Source of the DNA: an uncultured Bacteroidia bacterium
GTDB taxonomy: Bacteria > Bacteroidota > Bacteroidia > Bacteroidales > F082
NCBI GenBank assembly: GCA_913009755.1
Contig: CAJVWU010000003.1
Location: 1-64,000 of the forward strand
Direction: 5' to 3'
Length of the DNA: 64,000 nucleotides
Position numbers and translations under genes: made by a program. A model generated the notes under the pieces. The model did not search any database, was not told where the DNA came from, and was given only the letters and a program-made list of their open reading frames with translations. Position 1 is the first letter of the stretch; each line of letters begins with the position of its first letter. Of the stretch, positions 1 through 8,200 are shown one piece after another.

Positions 1-152
1 TTCGATAGATTTTAATAAGCTATATCATTATTGATGAAAAAAAACCTTAAAACTGAAGATAATATGACTTCTTTTATGAAAAAACCGTGACATAGATGAG
101 TTTTTCAGTAGCTTGCGGATTTAAGGTATTTTTTAAATTATGGATTCTCATT

Positions 153-773
153 TTATTCGGCATAAGGATTGTTATTGACTCCACCTGACTGTAGGTTGCC
201 GGTAACATTGACAGCACCTCCCATAATGTAAACCGATTCGATTTTGGTTATAAGGTCGGGAGAATGCATCAGTACGCGGCCAAGGTTTGTTAAAGGGGCC
301 GGTTCAACAAACCTGACCGGCTTATCAGCATTAGTTAGAAAATCAATTAAAAAATCAACAGCACCCTTATCATTTACCGAATTTAGATTTAACGGTAAGT
401 CAACCCCCAGCATCGTGTTTGCATATGAAAGCCAATCAGCGGGTCTCAAATGCGTATTATTACTGTTAATTGCGATAGTATCCCCTGTTGCCACAGGTAT
501 ATCCGGTTTACCGGCCAATTTAATCAATCCCAAGGCATTTCTTGTTGCAGGTGTTGGATGTGACATGCCTGTTCCTGAAATTGTAATTCCCTGGACAGAT
601 AGCTCCGGGCGCTGTAACAAATACATAATGGCGATGGCATCATCAACGTCAAGATCGGTGTCGATCAGGACACTAATTTTGCTTTGTATATCTGGTACGG
701 CGTCCTTTTTGCAGGAATTGAACAGAAATAGAAATGCAGTGGAAAATACGATTATCCGACAGATTTTTTTCAC
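153..773 (-). pseudogene. C-terminally truncated nucleoside hydrolase-like lipoprotein
   Basis: Inosine/uridine-preferring nucleoside hydrolases cleave the N-glycosidic bond of nucleosides using a Ca2+-binding aspartate cluster. Here the N-terminus has a signal segment ending in a lipobox (FLFNSC), then the family signature DTDLDVDDAIA near residues 38-48. An EPAPLTNLG segment and an IMGGAV segment follow, both family hallmarks. The reading frame stops after 206 residues, right where the family normally continues (an AEWN-like stretch). Full-length members are about 300 or more residues and carry a catalytic His in the missing part. The 152 bases beyond the stop contain no recognisable continuation in any frame. 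I infer a decayed or truncated gene rather than an active hydrolase. It lies 21 bp downstream of the propeller lipoprotein on the same strand. Confidence 0.7.
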
Positions 774-794
774 TTTTATTTATTGTATCGTTAA

Positions 795-1868
795 TCAATC
801 TCTGATAAATGAAATTTTCCAAAGAGCAGCATCACTTGTATATGCAATTTCCCAGTCGTCTCCACCATTACTGGTTTTCAGGATCGGGCCATCAAATGGA
901 GGGTGAAAGTCTGATGCGACCATCAGTGCAATATTCCTGTCCCAGGTATCCAAACCAACCAAAAAGCTATTGCTCACAGTACCGGGAACATCTTTTTGGG
1001 TCCAGTTATTTCCACCATCGGTTGTAATCCACATATTGCCCAGGTCGCAGGCAGCCCACCAGGTTTGGGCATCAAGCATTTTCAGGTAATTGATATCGGC
1101 ACCATCCACACCACCAACAGGGATAGAATCATTGTTCCAGCTTGTTCCCCCATCCGTACTAACAATATAATGTCCTTTACCACCATGAACCACAATGGTA
1201 TTTTCTGAGGAAACCACGCCGATCCACTCCCATTTATTGAAGTCATCATCGGGGACGATGGAATCCCATGTGGTGCCATTGTCGGTGCTATAGGCAATAA
1301 AACCGGTTTCTCCGCGATTGGCGTATCCGCCGGCAACATATATTTCATTGGGCCCGGTAACCCAGATTCCCTGAATGGTTTTACGCTGAAAAAATGTAGT
1401 GTCAAGAAGGGTAAATGTCTTTCCGCCATCATTTGATCTGTAAATAATCCCGGTAGTTCCTACTGCACCACCGATCCAGATATTGGTTTTTTCGTAAATA
1501 TTGACACACGACAGGTTCGCATCGGGTAGTTGAGCGGGTGGTGTAACCTTTACCCAGGTTAAGCCACTGTCAGTGGTTTTTAGCAGGGTATTCTTATTGC
1601 CGGTAGCCCATACGGTGTTTTCATCAATTGCCCATACATCGACAAATCCAACACTCTCAAATGCGGGGTTACCCACACCTTGCCTGACCCATGTTTCTCC
1701 GGCATCAGGTGTGAAGAGAATTGTTCCGTAACCGGTACTGTCAATCGCACCGGTTGCCCAGGCATACTTTTTCTTTTCAACGGGTTGCGAACCATCCTTT
1801 TTACAACTGCTAATAACTAATAGTATGGTTAGTACAAGTAGTGTAATTAATGCTGTTAATTTTTTCAT
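795..1868 (-). CDS. YCF48/BNR-type beta-propeller lipoprotein
   Basis: This 357-residue protein has a lipoprotein signal peptide (hydrophobic residues about 5-20, then VISSCKK, with Cys as the likely lipidation site). The rest is a chain of short propeller repeats. Each has an Asp-box-like S/T-x-D-G-G-x-x-W core, for example STDGGTSWNN and TTDGGNNWTQ, mixed with WATG motifs like those in the plant and cyanobacterial photosystem II assembly factor YCF48. Such proteins are common surface or periplasmic lipoproteins in Bacteroidota. The ligand is unknown, and no catalytic residues of sialidases are evident. It may be co-transcribed with the truncated nucleoside hydrolase 21 bp downstream. I am confident of the fold class but not of any function. 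Confidence 0.8.
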   Translation of the reverse strand: MKKLTALITLLVLTILLVISSCKKDGSQPVEKKKYAWATGAIDSTGYGTILFTPDAGETWVRQGVGNPAFESVGFVDVWAIDENTVWATGNKNTLLKTTDSGLTWVKVTPPAQLPDANLSCVNIYEKTNIWIGGAVGTTGIIYRSNDGGKTFTLLDTTFFQRKTIQGIWVTGPNEIYVAGGYANRGETGFIAYSTDNGTTWDSIVPDDDFNKWEWIGVVSSENTIVVHGGKGHYIVSTDGGTSWNNDSIPVGGVDGADINYLKMLDAQTWWAACDLGNMWITTDGGNNWTQKDVPGTVSNSFLVGLDTWDRNIALMVASDFHPPFDGPILKTSNGGDDWEIAYTSDAALWKISFIRD

Positions 1869-1940
1869 ATTTCTTTTATTGTTTATTCCCTTCGTTCAAG
1901 TTGAGAAATACGTTTAAATTTGTACATATCAATTAAATAG

Positions 1941-2520
1941 CACTATCCAAAGGACTTTCAAGAATTTCTCTTACAGTTCAAAACTGAAGATGATTGTTAG
2001 GATTATCTTTTTGAAATTCGTTGGACCAATGGATTTTCTTGTCCTAACTGCAAATCTAACATATTTTGGATAACAGTAAAAAAGTTGATTCATTGTGTTT
2101 CCTGTGGGCATCAGGCATCCATTACGTCAGGCACTATCTTCCATGGGACACGAAAACCGCTATTACTTTGGTTTCACATTATATGGTGGGTTGCAGCGCA
2201 AAAGACTGGAGCAAGCGCGAACCATCTTAAAGATTTCATGGGTTTTGGTTCGTATAAAACTGCATGGAGCTGGTTGCATAAGCTTCGCAGAGCAATGGTC
2301 CGGCCAAATAGAGATCGACTGACAGGAATTGTAGAAGTTGATGAAACCTATATTGGTGACAAGGAAATTGGAAAAGGAGAACAAGGAAGGGGGAGCAGTG
2401 ACAAAATCTTTGGTTGTAGTAGAAACTGAATGCAAAGGAAAGCAGATAGGCCGGGTTCGGTTCAGGATCATATCCGAAGCTTCAGGGGAAGAACTTCTCC
2501 CATTCATTGAACATGCTCAC
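1941..2520 (+). pseudogene. IS1595-family transposase, decayed
   Basis: Translation across frames gives an ISXO2-like DDE transposase: an N-terminal zinc ribbon (CPNC ... CVSCGH), the SGTIFHGTRKPLLLWF segment, a KTAWSWLHKLR helix, and the first catalytic Asp in VDETYIGDKE. Three lesions are visible. There is an in-frame TAG at 1998-2000 (between DDC and DYLFEIRW). There is a frameshift at about 2403-2406, where removing one A from the AAAA run restores DKSLVVVETE. The reading breaks off near 2510-2520, inside the catalytic domain, where a recombinase fragment begins. The element is therefore dead, and no intact terminal repeats were found. Confidence 0.8.
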
Positions 2521-2828
2521 CGATGGCAACCACAAGCCCGGCAGTGTAAAGATGAGTTATTACGCCCTTCGTTTCCTGTTCGTGCACATCTATCACAAAG
2601 AATGGGCAAAAGAATACCTGCCCACGCCCAAAGTAGCCAAGACCCTTCCGCTGGTGTTAAGCAAAGAAGAAGTCTTCGACGTATTACATGTCATACAGAA
2701 CTTCAAGCCACCGTACAGTGATCATGTTCATCTATTCCACCGGGGTACGGATATCGGAATGTGTGAACATCAAACCCGCCGACATTGACAGCCGGCGTAT
2801 GCAGGTCAACATCCAGGAAGGAAAATGA
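2505..2828 (+). pseudogene. Tyrosine recombinase (phage-integrase family) fragment
   Basis: Directly after the IS1595 break the frame reads like the middle of an XerC/D-type or transposon integrase. A SAM-like core-binding segment (KMSYYALRFLFVH ... KEWAKEYLP) is followed by TLPLVLSKEEV at the start of the catalytic domain. A frameshift near 2710-2718 then leads into FIYSTGVRISECVNIKPADI, which contains the first catalytic Arg motif (TGVRISE). A stop follows at 2826-2828. Weak integrase-like remains (QYGGRYIT near 2955) may extend to about 3,000. Both ends are missing, so this is a relic. Its abrupt fusion to the IS1595 remnant suggests one element inserted into or recombined with the other. 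Confidence 0.7.
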
Positions 2829-3101
2829 TTAAAACAGCGCAAAGAGCCCCTTTCGCCCTTGCTGCTAAAAACAAGCCGGATAATCAACCCGCTGGATAAA
2901 CCGGAAGGAGTGGAGGGGCTATGCAAAAGATAACCGTTTGCAATATTTTACAGCAGTATGGCGGCCGTTACATCACGGCAAACCACATCAAAGGACAGGA
3001 AAAAGGTGCTGTTTGACATATTGTTTAAAGCTTGCTCACAGACCCTGCTTGAATTAAGCAGGGACGCATCTTGGTGCCGGTACCACGCATTTGTTTCATA
3101 C

Positions 3102-3302
3102 TCACTTGATGACCTGAAGTAGCCGTCGTACGAGAGGTTGATAAACGGACCAGTCGGCGAGATCCTGCAATACTTCCGGTTTATCGCTCCCTTCTGCAAA
3201 ATGCAAACGATGTTTAAGGCTGTCGGTTTCAGTGTTCGATAATAAATTAGTCGGGTAACAAAAGAAGGTAGAGAGCAATGCAAGGAAAAAGGATATCCTC
3301 AT
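3102..3302 (-). pseudogene. N-terminal scrap of a secreted TPR-type protein
   Basis: The first 40 or so residues look like a real N-terminus. A signal peptide (MRISFFLALLSTFF) is followed by ETDSLKHRL and GSDKPEVLQDLADW, resembling the start of TPR-containing histidine kinases and cyclases of Bacteroidota, where a D-S-L-K helix and an E-x-L-N-D-L-A helix open the TPR array. After that the similarity fades and the frame stops. Nothing upstream or downstream continues it. It is probably a decay product. The identification rests on short motifs only, and it could be a chance reading frame. Confidence 0.3.
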
Positions 3303-3698
3303 TAATCTGATTGTTAAACGGCTCAAATGTAGGAAAACCTTAAATAATTGTCTTTCTGACCCGGCAGATGACGGGTCGGAAACTTAAGAAACTGAAATTC
3401 TGTTCTATGAAAATCAATACCCGTCCGGTCAGGCGGGCTTCACTTCAGGTAAACTGTTATGACCAATAACGAAATGTAAGCAAGTACCTGATTAACCGTT
3501 CCAAAGGGTGGCCAGGGTTTCAACGCACCTTTGCATCGGCACCAGTTGCAATAGCCAGCGCCAGGATAGATAGTACGTCAATTGCTGTGGCATAATAGCG
3601 GTTTTTGAAGATATTGATTTTTTTGAAGATGTACCTGAGGCCACCAGTGAATGAAACAAGGAAACAGCTCCGCAGGCAATCACAATAAACAGGAATGG
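3303..3698. other. Non-coding spacer with one REP-like palindrome
   Basis: No supported gene is seen. The stretch contains one copy of the 18-base palindrome CCCGTCCGGTCAGGCGGG at 3420-3437, which recurs at 24,027 and 50,580. Short readable minus-strand segments at 3490-3650 look like further decay of the neighbouring IS1182 remnant but are too degraded to assign. Confidence 0.4.
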
Positions 3699-3953
3699 CT
3701 ACAAGGGTGGGGCATCGGCAATATGGGGCTGGAAAGCCGGGCGGCCATTCTCACCAAATTCCATCCTGAACCCATATTCTGTCAATGGCAAACCATCAAC
3801 AAAAAGGTCGATGAGGCGAACCTCGTTATCCTGATCGATTGATTGTTCAAGTGTCACAGGAAAAAGAGCCGCCTGGCTTCTGTCAAATCTCTGCCTGTAC
3901 TGCGTTTCGGCAGGCAGGCTTGTATAAATTTCATATAGGAAAGGGTTGAAAAC
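3699..3953 (-). pseudogene. IS1182-family transposase N-terminal fragment
   Basis: On the minus strand the uninterrupted stretch has QYRQRFDRSQAALFPVTLEQ, then SIDQDNEVRLIDLFVDGL and FRMEFGENGRPAFQP. This matches the conserved start of IS1182-type transposases: a Q-x-x-LFP-x-SLEE opening, the DNEVRxIDxFVD helix and the ENGRPAYHP motif before the DUF772 helices. After GRPAFQP the frame runs into a stop at 3699-3701, and the expected LLKLFIYGY segment is absent or scrambled. Only about 85 residues of a protein of several hundred remain, so it is non-functional. I infer it is part of the same graveyard of insertion sequences as its neighbours. Confidence 0.65.
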
Positions 3954-4223
3954 CTTGTTTATGCAGTAGGATCAGGCACCGGGAATTATTAACAAAATGC
4001 TATTGGGTTTTTAGACGGTCTGACGGGTTGCAAATATGGCCCGTAGTCGTTTGTGTACAGGGGTTTTGTTGGATACTTTTATGTTTATTTTACTTCTCAA
4101 TTTTCTTGATAACTGCTAAACCGGCTATGGGCTATGATTTGCTGTTAACGGTAGATTTTTATTAATTTTTGTTTTCTTTTAATTAGTCGGTTTGTGTGAA
4201 TATATCTCTTTAACCCACATCAT

Positions 4224-4919
4224 CCGCTTACGGCATTTGTAAGTCAGACCCGGATGGTTGCCAATGCTTGGCTAAGACTTGGTAATACTGCCGATAGCAG
4301 CAGTTGTAAAGCATTTATGTAAGAGACATTCGATGACGTATTTAAAGACAAGAAGATAGGTTTGGTCCGTGCAGATAGTGGTTTTTACACAGAGGAATTA
4401 TTGAGCTATCTGGAGGAAGAAAACCATAAATACATAAATACATAATGGCAGTTAGGATGTATCCCAATGTAAAGAGTTCAGTCTACGGGCTTGAGGACTG
4501 GATTAGCCTGACAAAAGGTATTGAATTAAACCAAATGCTTTTCAAACATGAAGACGGAAAGTTAAGAAGATATATTGTTGTACGAAAGCAAGTAGAGATC
4601 AGGCCTAAAGCCGGAGGGAAAATATTATTTGAGGACCTCCCAGATTATAGATACAGTTGTTATGTTACAAATCTGGATCTGCCATTAGATCAAATATGGA
4701 ACATTTACAACACAAGGGCAGATTGCGCTTAATCATCACAATAGGGCTACTCTAAAAACACTTAAAGTCTATTGCTTTGCATTAGGGGCATGGACAGTAA
4801 ACCATGCAAATAAAAAAGTGTTGAAAATTGCATTATATACAAAAAGAAGGCCTTGGCTTGATGGTATTTTTGCCCAAATTAAGAATACAAGTCCCCCTTA
4901 TCAATATTCTAATGTATAA
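4224..4919 (+). pseudogene. IS1380-family transposase, decayed
   Basis: Frame-corrected reading gives IS1380 (DDE group 1) signatures in order: VANAWLRLGNTADSSSC, a stop in place of Glu (TAA in FM*ETFDD), KIGLVRADSGFYTEELLSYL with a catalytic Asp, YGLEDWISL, RYIVVRKQ, then WNIYNTRADC. The residues expected after NTRADC (the E-N-x-I-K-E-L region) are missing. The frame resumes with LKTLKVYCFALGAW and the C-terminal RRPWLDGIFAQI. Lesions therefore include the in-frame TAA near 4321, an 8-bp tandem duplication (ATAAATAC, about 4427-4442) that shifts the frame, and an internal deletion near 4728. Removing one duplicate copy restores NHKYIMAVRM. It is a dead element. Confidence 0.8.
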
Positions 4920-4947
4920 TTCGGGATTAAAGGGGGGGAAATTTTTC

Positions 4948-4979
4948 GACCCGCTGAAAACAAGACTGTTCAGCGGGTC
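4948..4979. repeat. Inverted repeat GACCCGCTGAA / TTCAGCGGGTC
   Basis: Perfect 11-bp arms (4948-4958 and 4969-4979) surround a 10-base loop. The same pair of arms occurs at 50,333-50,343 and 50,376-50,386 with a longer spacer. A diverged version (GAC...GTC, with the same TTTTTCGAC prefix) occurs at about 25,534-25,558. Position just beyond the 3' end of cinA also allows a terminator role, although no T-run follows. Confidence 0.6.
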
Positions 4980-5030
4980 AGGTTATCCGCTTGCTGACCC
5001 CGCTTCAAGCACCCGGGCTTGAAGGAATTC

Positions 5031-6278
5031 TCATGTTGTCTCTTTTAATATTTCCAGCCGTAACATATTCAGGGCGGCCAAGGCTGATCGCCTGATGTTC
5101 CTGCCCCGGTGTTCGCCAAAATGAAAAAGTTTGGATTTAACATTCCCGGATGTAGCTACCGCTATCCAAACGGTTCCCACCGGTTTTTCTTTGGTTCCCC
5201 CATCGGGGCCGGCAATGCCCGAAACAGCCAGGCTGTAGTCCGTTCCAAGTTTTTCCTTAATCCCCAATGCCATTTGTTCCACCACCTGGCGGCTGACCGC
5301 ACCATATTTTTCCAGGTCACCGGGATCAACACCCAGTTGGCCGGTTTTCACACTGTTGGCATAAGAAATGACCGAACCGGTATAATAATCGGAACTCCCG
5401 GGAATGCTGGTGATCAGATGGGCCAGGTATCCTCCGGTACAACTCTCGGCCGTTGAAACGGTCTTGTTTCTTTCCCTGAGCAGGCTGCCTGTAACCTCCT
5501 CAAGGGTAACTTCATCATAGCCGTAAACCAGCTCGGGAATATAGTTGTTCAGGTCATTGCAATATTTTTCAATTTCTTTTTTGAGTTTTTCTTTATCTTT
5601 TCCTGATGCCGATAATCTTAACCTGATGATGCCGGGTTGTGGCAAATAGGCCAGTTTAATATGTTGCGGTAAACTCTCTTCCCATTTTTTAATTTTTTCC
5701 GACATAAACGACTCCGGCATTCCGGTGGTCATGATGGTCTTATAAAAAAGTGGTTCCGGTTTGTATTTTTTCAGTAACCGGGGCAACACCTGGTCTGTCA
5801 TCATGGGTTTCATCTCAAACGGTACACCGGGCATGGAGACAATGACCTTCCCGTTTTTTTCGAACCACATCCCCGGTGCAGTACCGTTGTTGTTTTCAAT
5901 GGGGACACAGTTTTCAGGGATATCGGCCTGATGCCGGTTGATGTCTGTCATGTTGAAGTTACGGGCGGCAAAAAAGGCCTTAACTTTTTTATAAGTCGGC
6001 TCATGAAACACCATGCCGACACCAAAATATCGGGCAAGGGTCAGTTTGGTGATGTCGTCTTTTGTGGGGCCAAGGCCGCCGGTCATTAATATAATATCTG
6101 CCCTTTGCAAGGCTTCATCCAATGATTGATGAATGTCATCTTCCTGATCGGAAATAACGGTAACATGAACGACCCGGATACCCGACTTGTTCAACTCGGC
6201 AGCCATCCAGGATGCATTGGTGTTGACAACCTGCCCGATCAGCAATTCATCGCCGATACTTATGATTTCAGCTTTCAT
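5031..6278 (-). CDS. cinA: CinA-like protein (nicotinamide-nucleotide amidase family)
   Basis: CinA proteins join an N-terminal MoaB/MogA-like (COG1058) domain, linked to ADP-ribose pyrophosphatase activity in some members, to a C-terminal PncC-type domain that deamidates NMN in pyridine-nucleotide salvage. The 415-residue length is typical of the two-domain form. Residues 66-75 read TGGLGPTKDD, the molybdopterin-binding-domain signature. Near residue 275 STAESCTGGYLAHLI marks the start of the amidase domain, and AVSGIAGPDGG lies near the end. The gene starts 1 bp after the stop of the universal stress protein gene, so the two are probably co-transcribed. This supports a role in stress-time NAD economy, which is inference. 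Confidence 0.92.
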   Translation of the reverse strand: MKAEIISIGDELLIGQVVNTNASWMAAELNKSGIRVVHVTVISDQEDDIHQSLDEALQRADIILMTGGLGPTKDDITKLTLARYFGVGMVFHEPTYKKVKAFFAARNFNMTDINRHQADIPENCVPIENNNGTAPGMWFEKNGKVIVSMPGVPFEMKPMMTDQVLPRLLKKYKPEPLFYKTIMTTGMPESFMSEKIKKWEESLPQHIKLAYLPQPGIIRLRLSASGKDKEKLKKEIEKYCNDLNNYIPELVYGYDEVTLEEVTGSLLRERNKTVSTAESCTGGYLAHLITSIPGSSDYYTGSVISYANSVKTGQLGVDPGDLEKYGAVSRQVVEQMALGIKEKLGTDYSLAVSGIAGPDGGTKEKPVGTVWIAVATSGNVKSKLFHFGEHRGRNIRRSALAALNMLRLEILKETT

Positions 6279-6279
6279 C

Positions 6280-7158
6280 TCAGGCCCCCAGGATAACCGT
6301 GCTCAATTCTTTAGGTATGATGGACATAACAGGAACTTTGGCAAACCGCAAAACGGTTTGGACAGCCGATCCCATAAAGAATTCTTCAATGCGGGTTTCC
6401 TGCTGGGTCATAACCATAATGAGGTCGGCATGAATTTCTTCTGCATATTCCAGCACGGTGAAAGCTACCGATTTGGGCCCTTTTTCCGATTTAATCAGTT
6501 TTGTGGTAACCGGAATGTTTTCTTTTTCGATAAACTCTTTCGACAACTGCATCTGTTCGTTTAGCCGTTCCTGTATTTCGATAAATGAAGATGAATATAT
6601 GCTGACGATATGGATGCTTGCTCCGAACCGGTTTGCTATTTGAATGGCATTGGTAACCTTTTGGCGGGTTTCGGCAGTGAGGTCGAGGGGAAGCAGTATT
6701 TTTTTAATCTTTTTCAGTTGCACATTGCTGTTAAAGGTAAACACCGGAACAGCAGACTGACGAACCACTTTGTTAACCGTTGCACCAAGGGAATTTTTTT
6801 GCGTGTAGTCATCTTCCGTATGTGTGTGCGTGCTCATGGCAATCAAATCAACGCCATAACTGGTTGCTGCCTTCAGTATTTCTTCAGCCGGGTGACCGGT
6901 TTGAAGCACCGCATTGACTTCAAGGCCTGTTTTATTGTGAATATTCGCGGAAAAGGCAGCAAGTTGTTTGTTTTTTTCTTTGATCAAAAGGTTTTTCGAT
7001 TCATCATCAGCATCGGCAAACTTTTCTTTTTCAAATACATAAAGTAAAATCACTTTATCAGCTATATGTGATAAATTAGCGTAAGAACGTTCGAGCCTCG
7101 GAAGAGTTTTGTCTTCCAGATCGATGGCAATTAATACGGTTTGGTCAGATTTAGTCAT
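6280..7158 (-). CDS. Universal stress protein with two tandem UspA domains
   Basis: The 292-residue product contains two UspA repeats, about 1-145 and 150-292. Each starts with a hydrophobic strand (TVLIAIDLED; KKILLPLDLT) and ends with the nucleotide-site region. The second copy has MGSAVQTVLRFAKVPVM; the first has SLGATVNKVVRQSAVPVF. I chose the ATG at 7158 because it precedes the domain directly; an upstream in-frame ATG at 7197 would add 13 residues unlike the family. Tandem UspA proteins are cytoplasmic and usually bind ATP or signal stress, but the exact role is unknown here. It lies divergent to the nucleoside phosphorylase gene with a 55-bp gap and directly upstream of cinA. Confidence 0.88.
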   Translation of the reverse strand: MTKSDQTVLIAIDLEDKTLPRLERSYANLSHIADKVILLYVFEKEKFADADDESKNLLIKEKNKQLAAFSANIHNKTGLEVNAVLQTGHPAEEILKAATSYGVDLIAMSTHTHTEDDYTQKNSLGATVNKVVRQSAVPVFTFNSNVQLKKIKKILLPLDLTAETRQKVTNAIQIANRFGASIHIVSIYSSSFIEIQERLNEQMQLSKEFIEKENIPVTTKLIKSEKGPKSVAFTVLEYAEEIHADLIMVMTQQETRIEEFFMGSAVQTVLRFAKVPVMSIIPKELSTVILGA

Positions 7159-7213
7159 TTTATATTGTTGTTTATTTATTTTTACAAAAATATTCAATTT
7201 TAGGGAGAGAGAT

Positions 7214-8083
7214 ATGGAAAAAGCAGAATTGGTTTTAAATACGGATGGATCAGTATATCATTTGAAATTAAAACCGGGCGATGTGGCCGAAACAATCTTC
7301 CTCGTTGGCGACCCGGCAAGGGCCAAAATAATTTCAACATTTTTTGATTCGGTTGAACTTGAACAGAGCAACAGGGAGATCAATACGTTTACCGGGTTTT
7401 ACAAAGGCAAGAGGATGAGTGTCCTTTCAACAGGAATGGGGACTGACAATATCGAGATTGTTGTTAATGAACTGGATGCGTTGTTTAATATTGATTTTGA
7501 AACCAGACTGCCGAGACAGGAAACGGTTTCGCTTAACCTGATCAGGATTGGCACATCCGGAGGATTACAGCCTGACATATCGGTTGACAATTCGTTTGTT
7601 GTTTCAAAATACGGGCTGGGTCTTGACGGGCTGGCTTATTTTTATGAAAAAGGGCCGTTGGTCATGGAAAGGGAACTGACTTCCAGTTTCATCAACCAGA
7701 TGGACTGGGACCGTGACCTGCCCAAACCTTATGCCGTAAAAGCTTCATCGCGTCTGCATGAAATCATTGGCAGGAAATGGCGCACCGGCATCACCCTGAC
7801 TGCCCCGGGATTTTATGCCCCGCAAGGCCGTGAACTGCGGCTGAAAGTTGCCGACAATACCATCATTGACCGTGCCCGGAATTTTAAATATTCGGGGTAT
7901 CAGGTCACCAATTTTGAAATGGAGACATCTGCCCTGTACCTGCTGTCGGCCCTGCTCGGCCATCAGGCAGTCACCGTTTGCGATATCATTGCCAACCGTA
8001 TAACGGGCGATTTTAACCAGGATTACCACGCAAGCATGAAAGTGCTGATACAAACGGTGCTTGACCGGGCTGTGAACCTCTGA
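7214..8083 (+). CDS. Nucleoside phosphorylase (uridine phosphorylase-like)
   Basis: This 289-residue protein belongs to the PNP/UDP phosphorylase (PNP_UDP_1) superfamily, which splits nucleosides with phosphate. Visible motifs are the phosphate-site GDPARA near residue 32, VLSTGMGTDN, IRIGTSGGLQ, and the ribose/base-site FEMETSALYLL, in the expected order. The spacing and the FEMETSALY form favour a uridine phosphorylase-like enzyme over PNP, but base specificity cannot be settled by eye. The start at 7214 is preceded by an AG-rich stretch (AGGGAGAGAG) that could serve as a ribosome binding site; a longer frame from 7109 would overlap the divergent usp gene and adds no family residues. It probably serves nucleoside salvage. 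Confidence 0.87.
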   Translation: MEKAELVLNTDGSVYHLKLKPGDVAETIFLVGDPARAKIISTFFDSVELEQSNREINTFTGFYKGKRMSVLSTGMGTDNIEIVVNELDALFNIDFETRLPRQETVSLNLIRIGTSGGLQPDISVDNSFVVSKYGLGLDGLAYFYEKGPLVMERELTSSFINQMDWDRDLPKPYAVKASSRLHEIIGRKWRTGITLTAPGFYAPQGRELRLKVADNTIIDRARNFKYSGYQVTNFEMETSALYLLSALLGHQAVTVCDIIANRITGDFNQDYHASMKVLIQTVLDRAVNL

Positions 8084-8149
8084 AAAAAGGCGAGCGAAAG
8101 GTTTGGTATATTATTGGGATAAAGTGTATTGAAGGTAAAGGGTGTACAA

Positions 8150-8191
8150 CCGACTGTTGACTGCCGACTGCCGATTGTTGACTGCCGACTC
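8150..8191. repeat. 21-bp tandem duplication
   Basis: Two adjacent 21-bp units (8150-8170 and 8171-8191) built on CCGACTGTTGACTG and CCGACT differ at two positions. They lie between the convergent phosphorylase and TPR membrane protein genes. They contain no T-run and no clear hairpin. Likely simple-repeat spacer DNA. Confidence 0.7.
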
Positions 8192-8200
8192 AAAGCCCCT

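Noticed and set aside
8147-8191. Possible CRISPR-like array
   Set aside because: Only two adjacent 21-bp units with no spacers and no cas genes.
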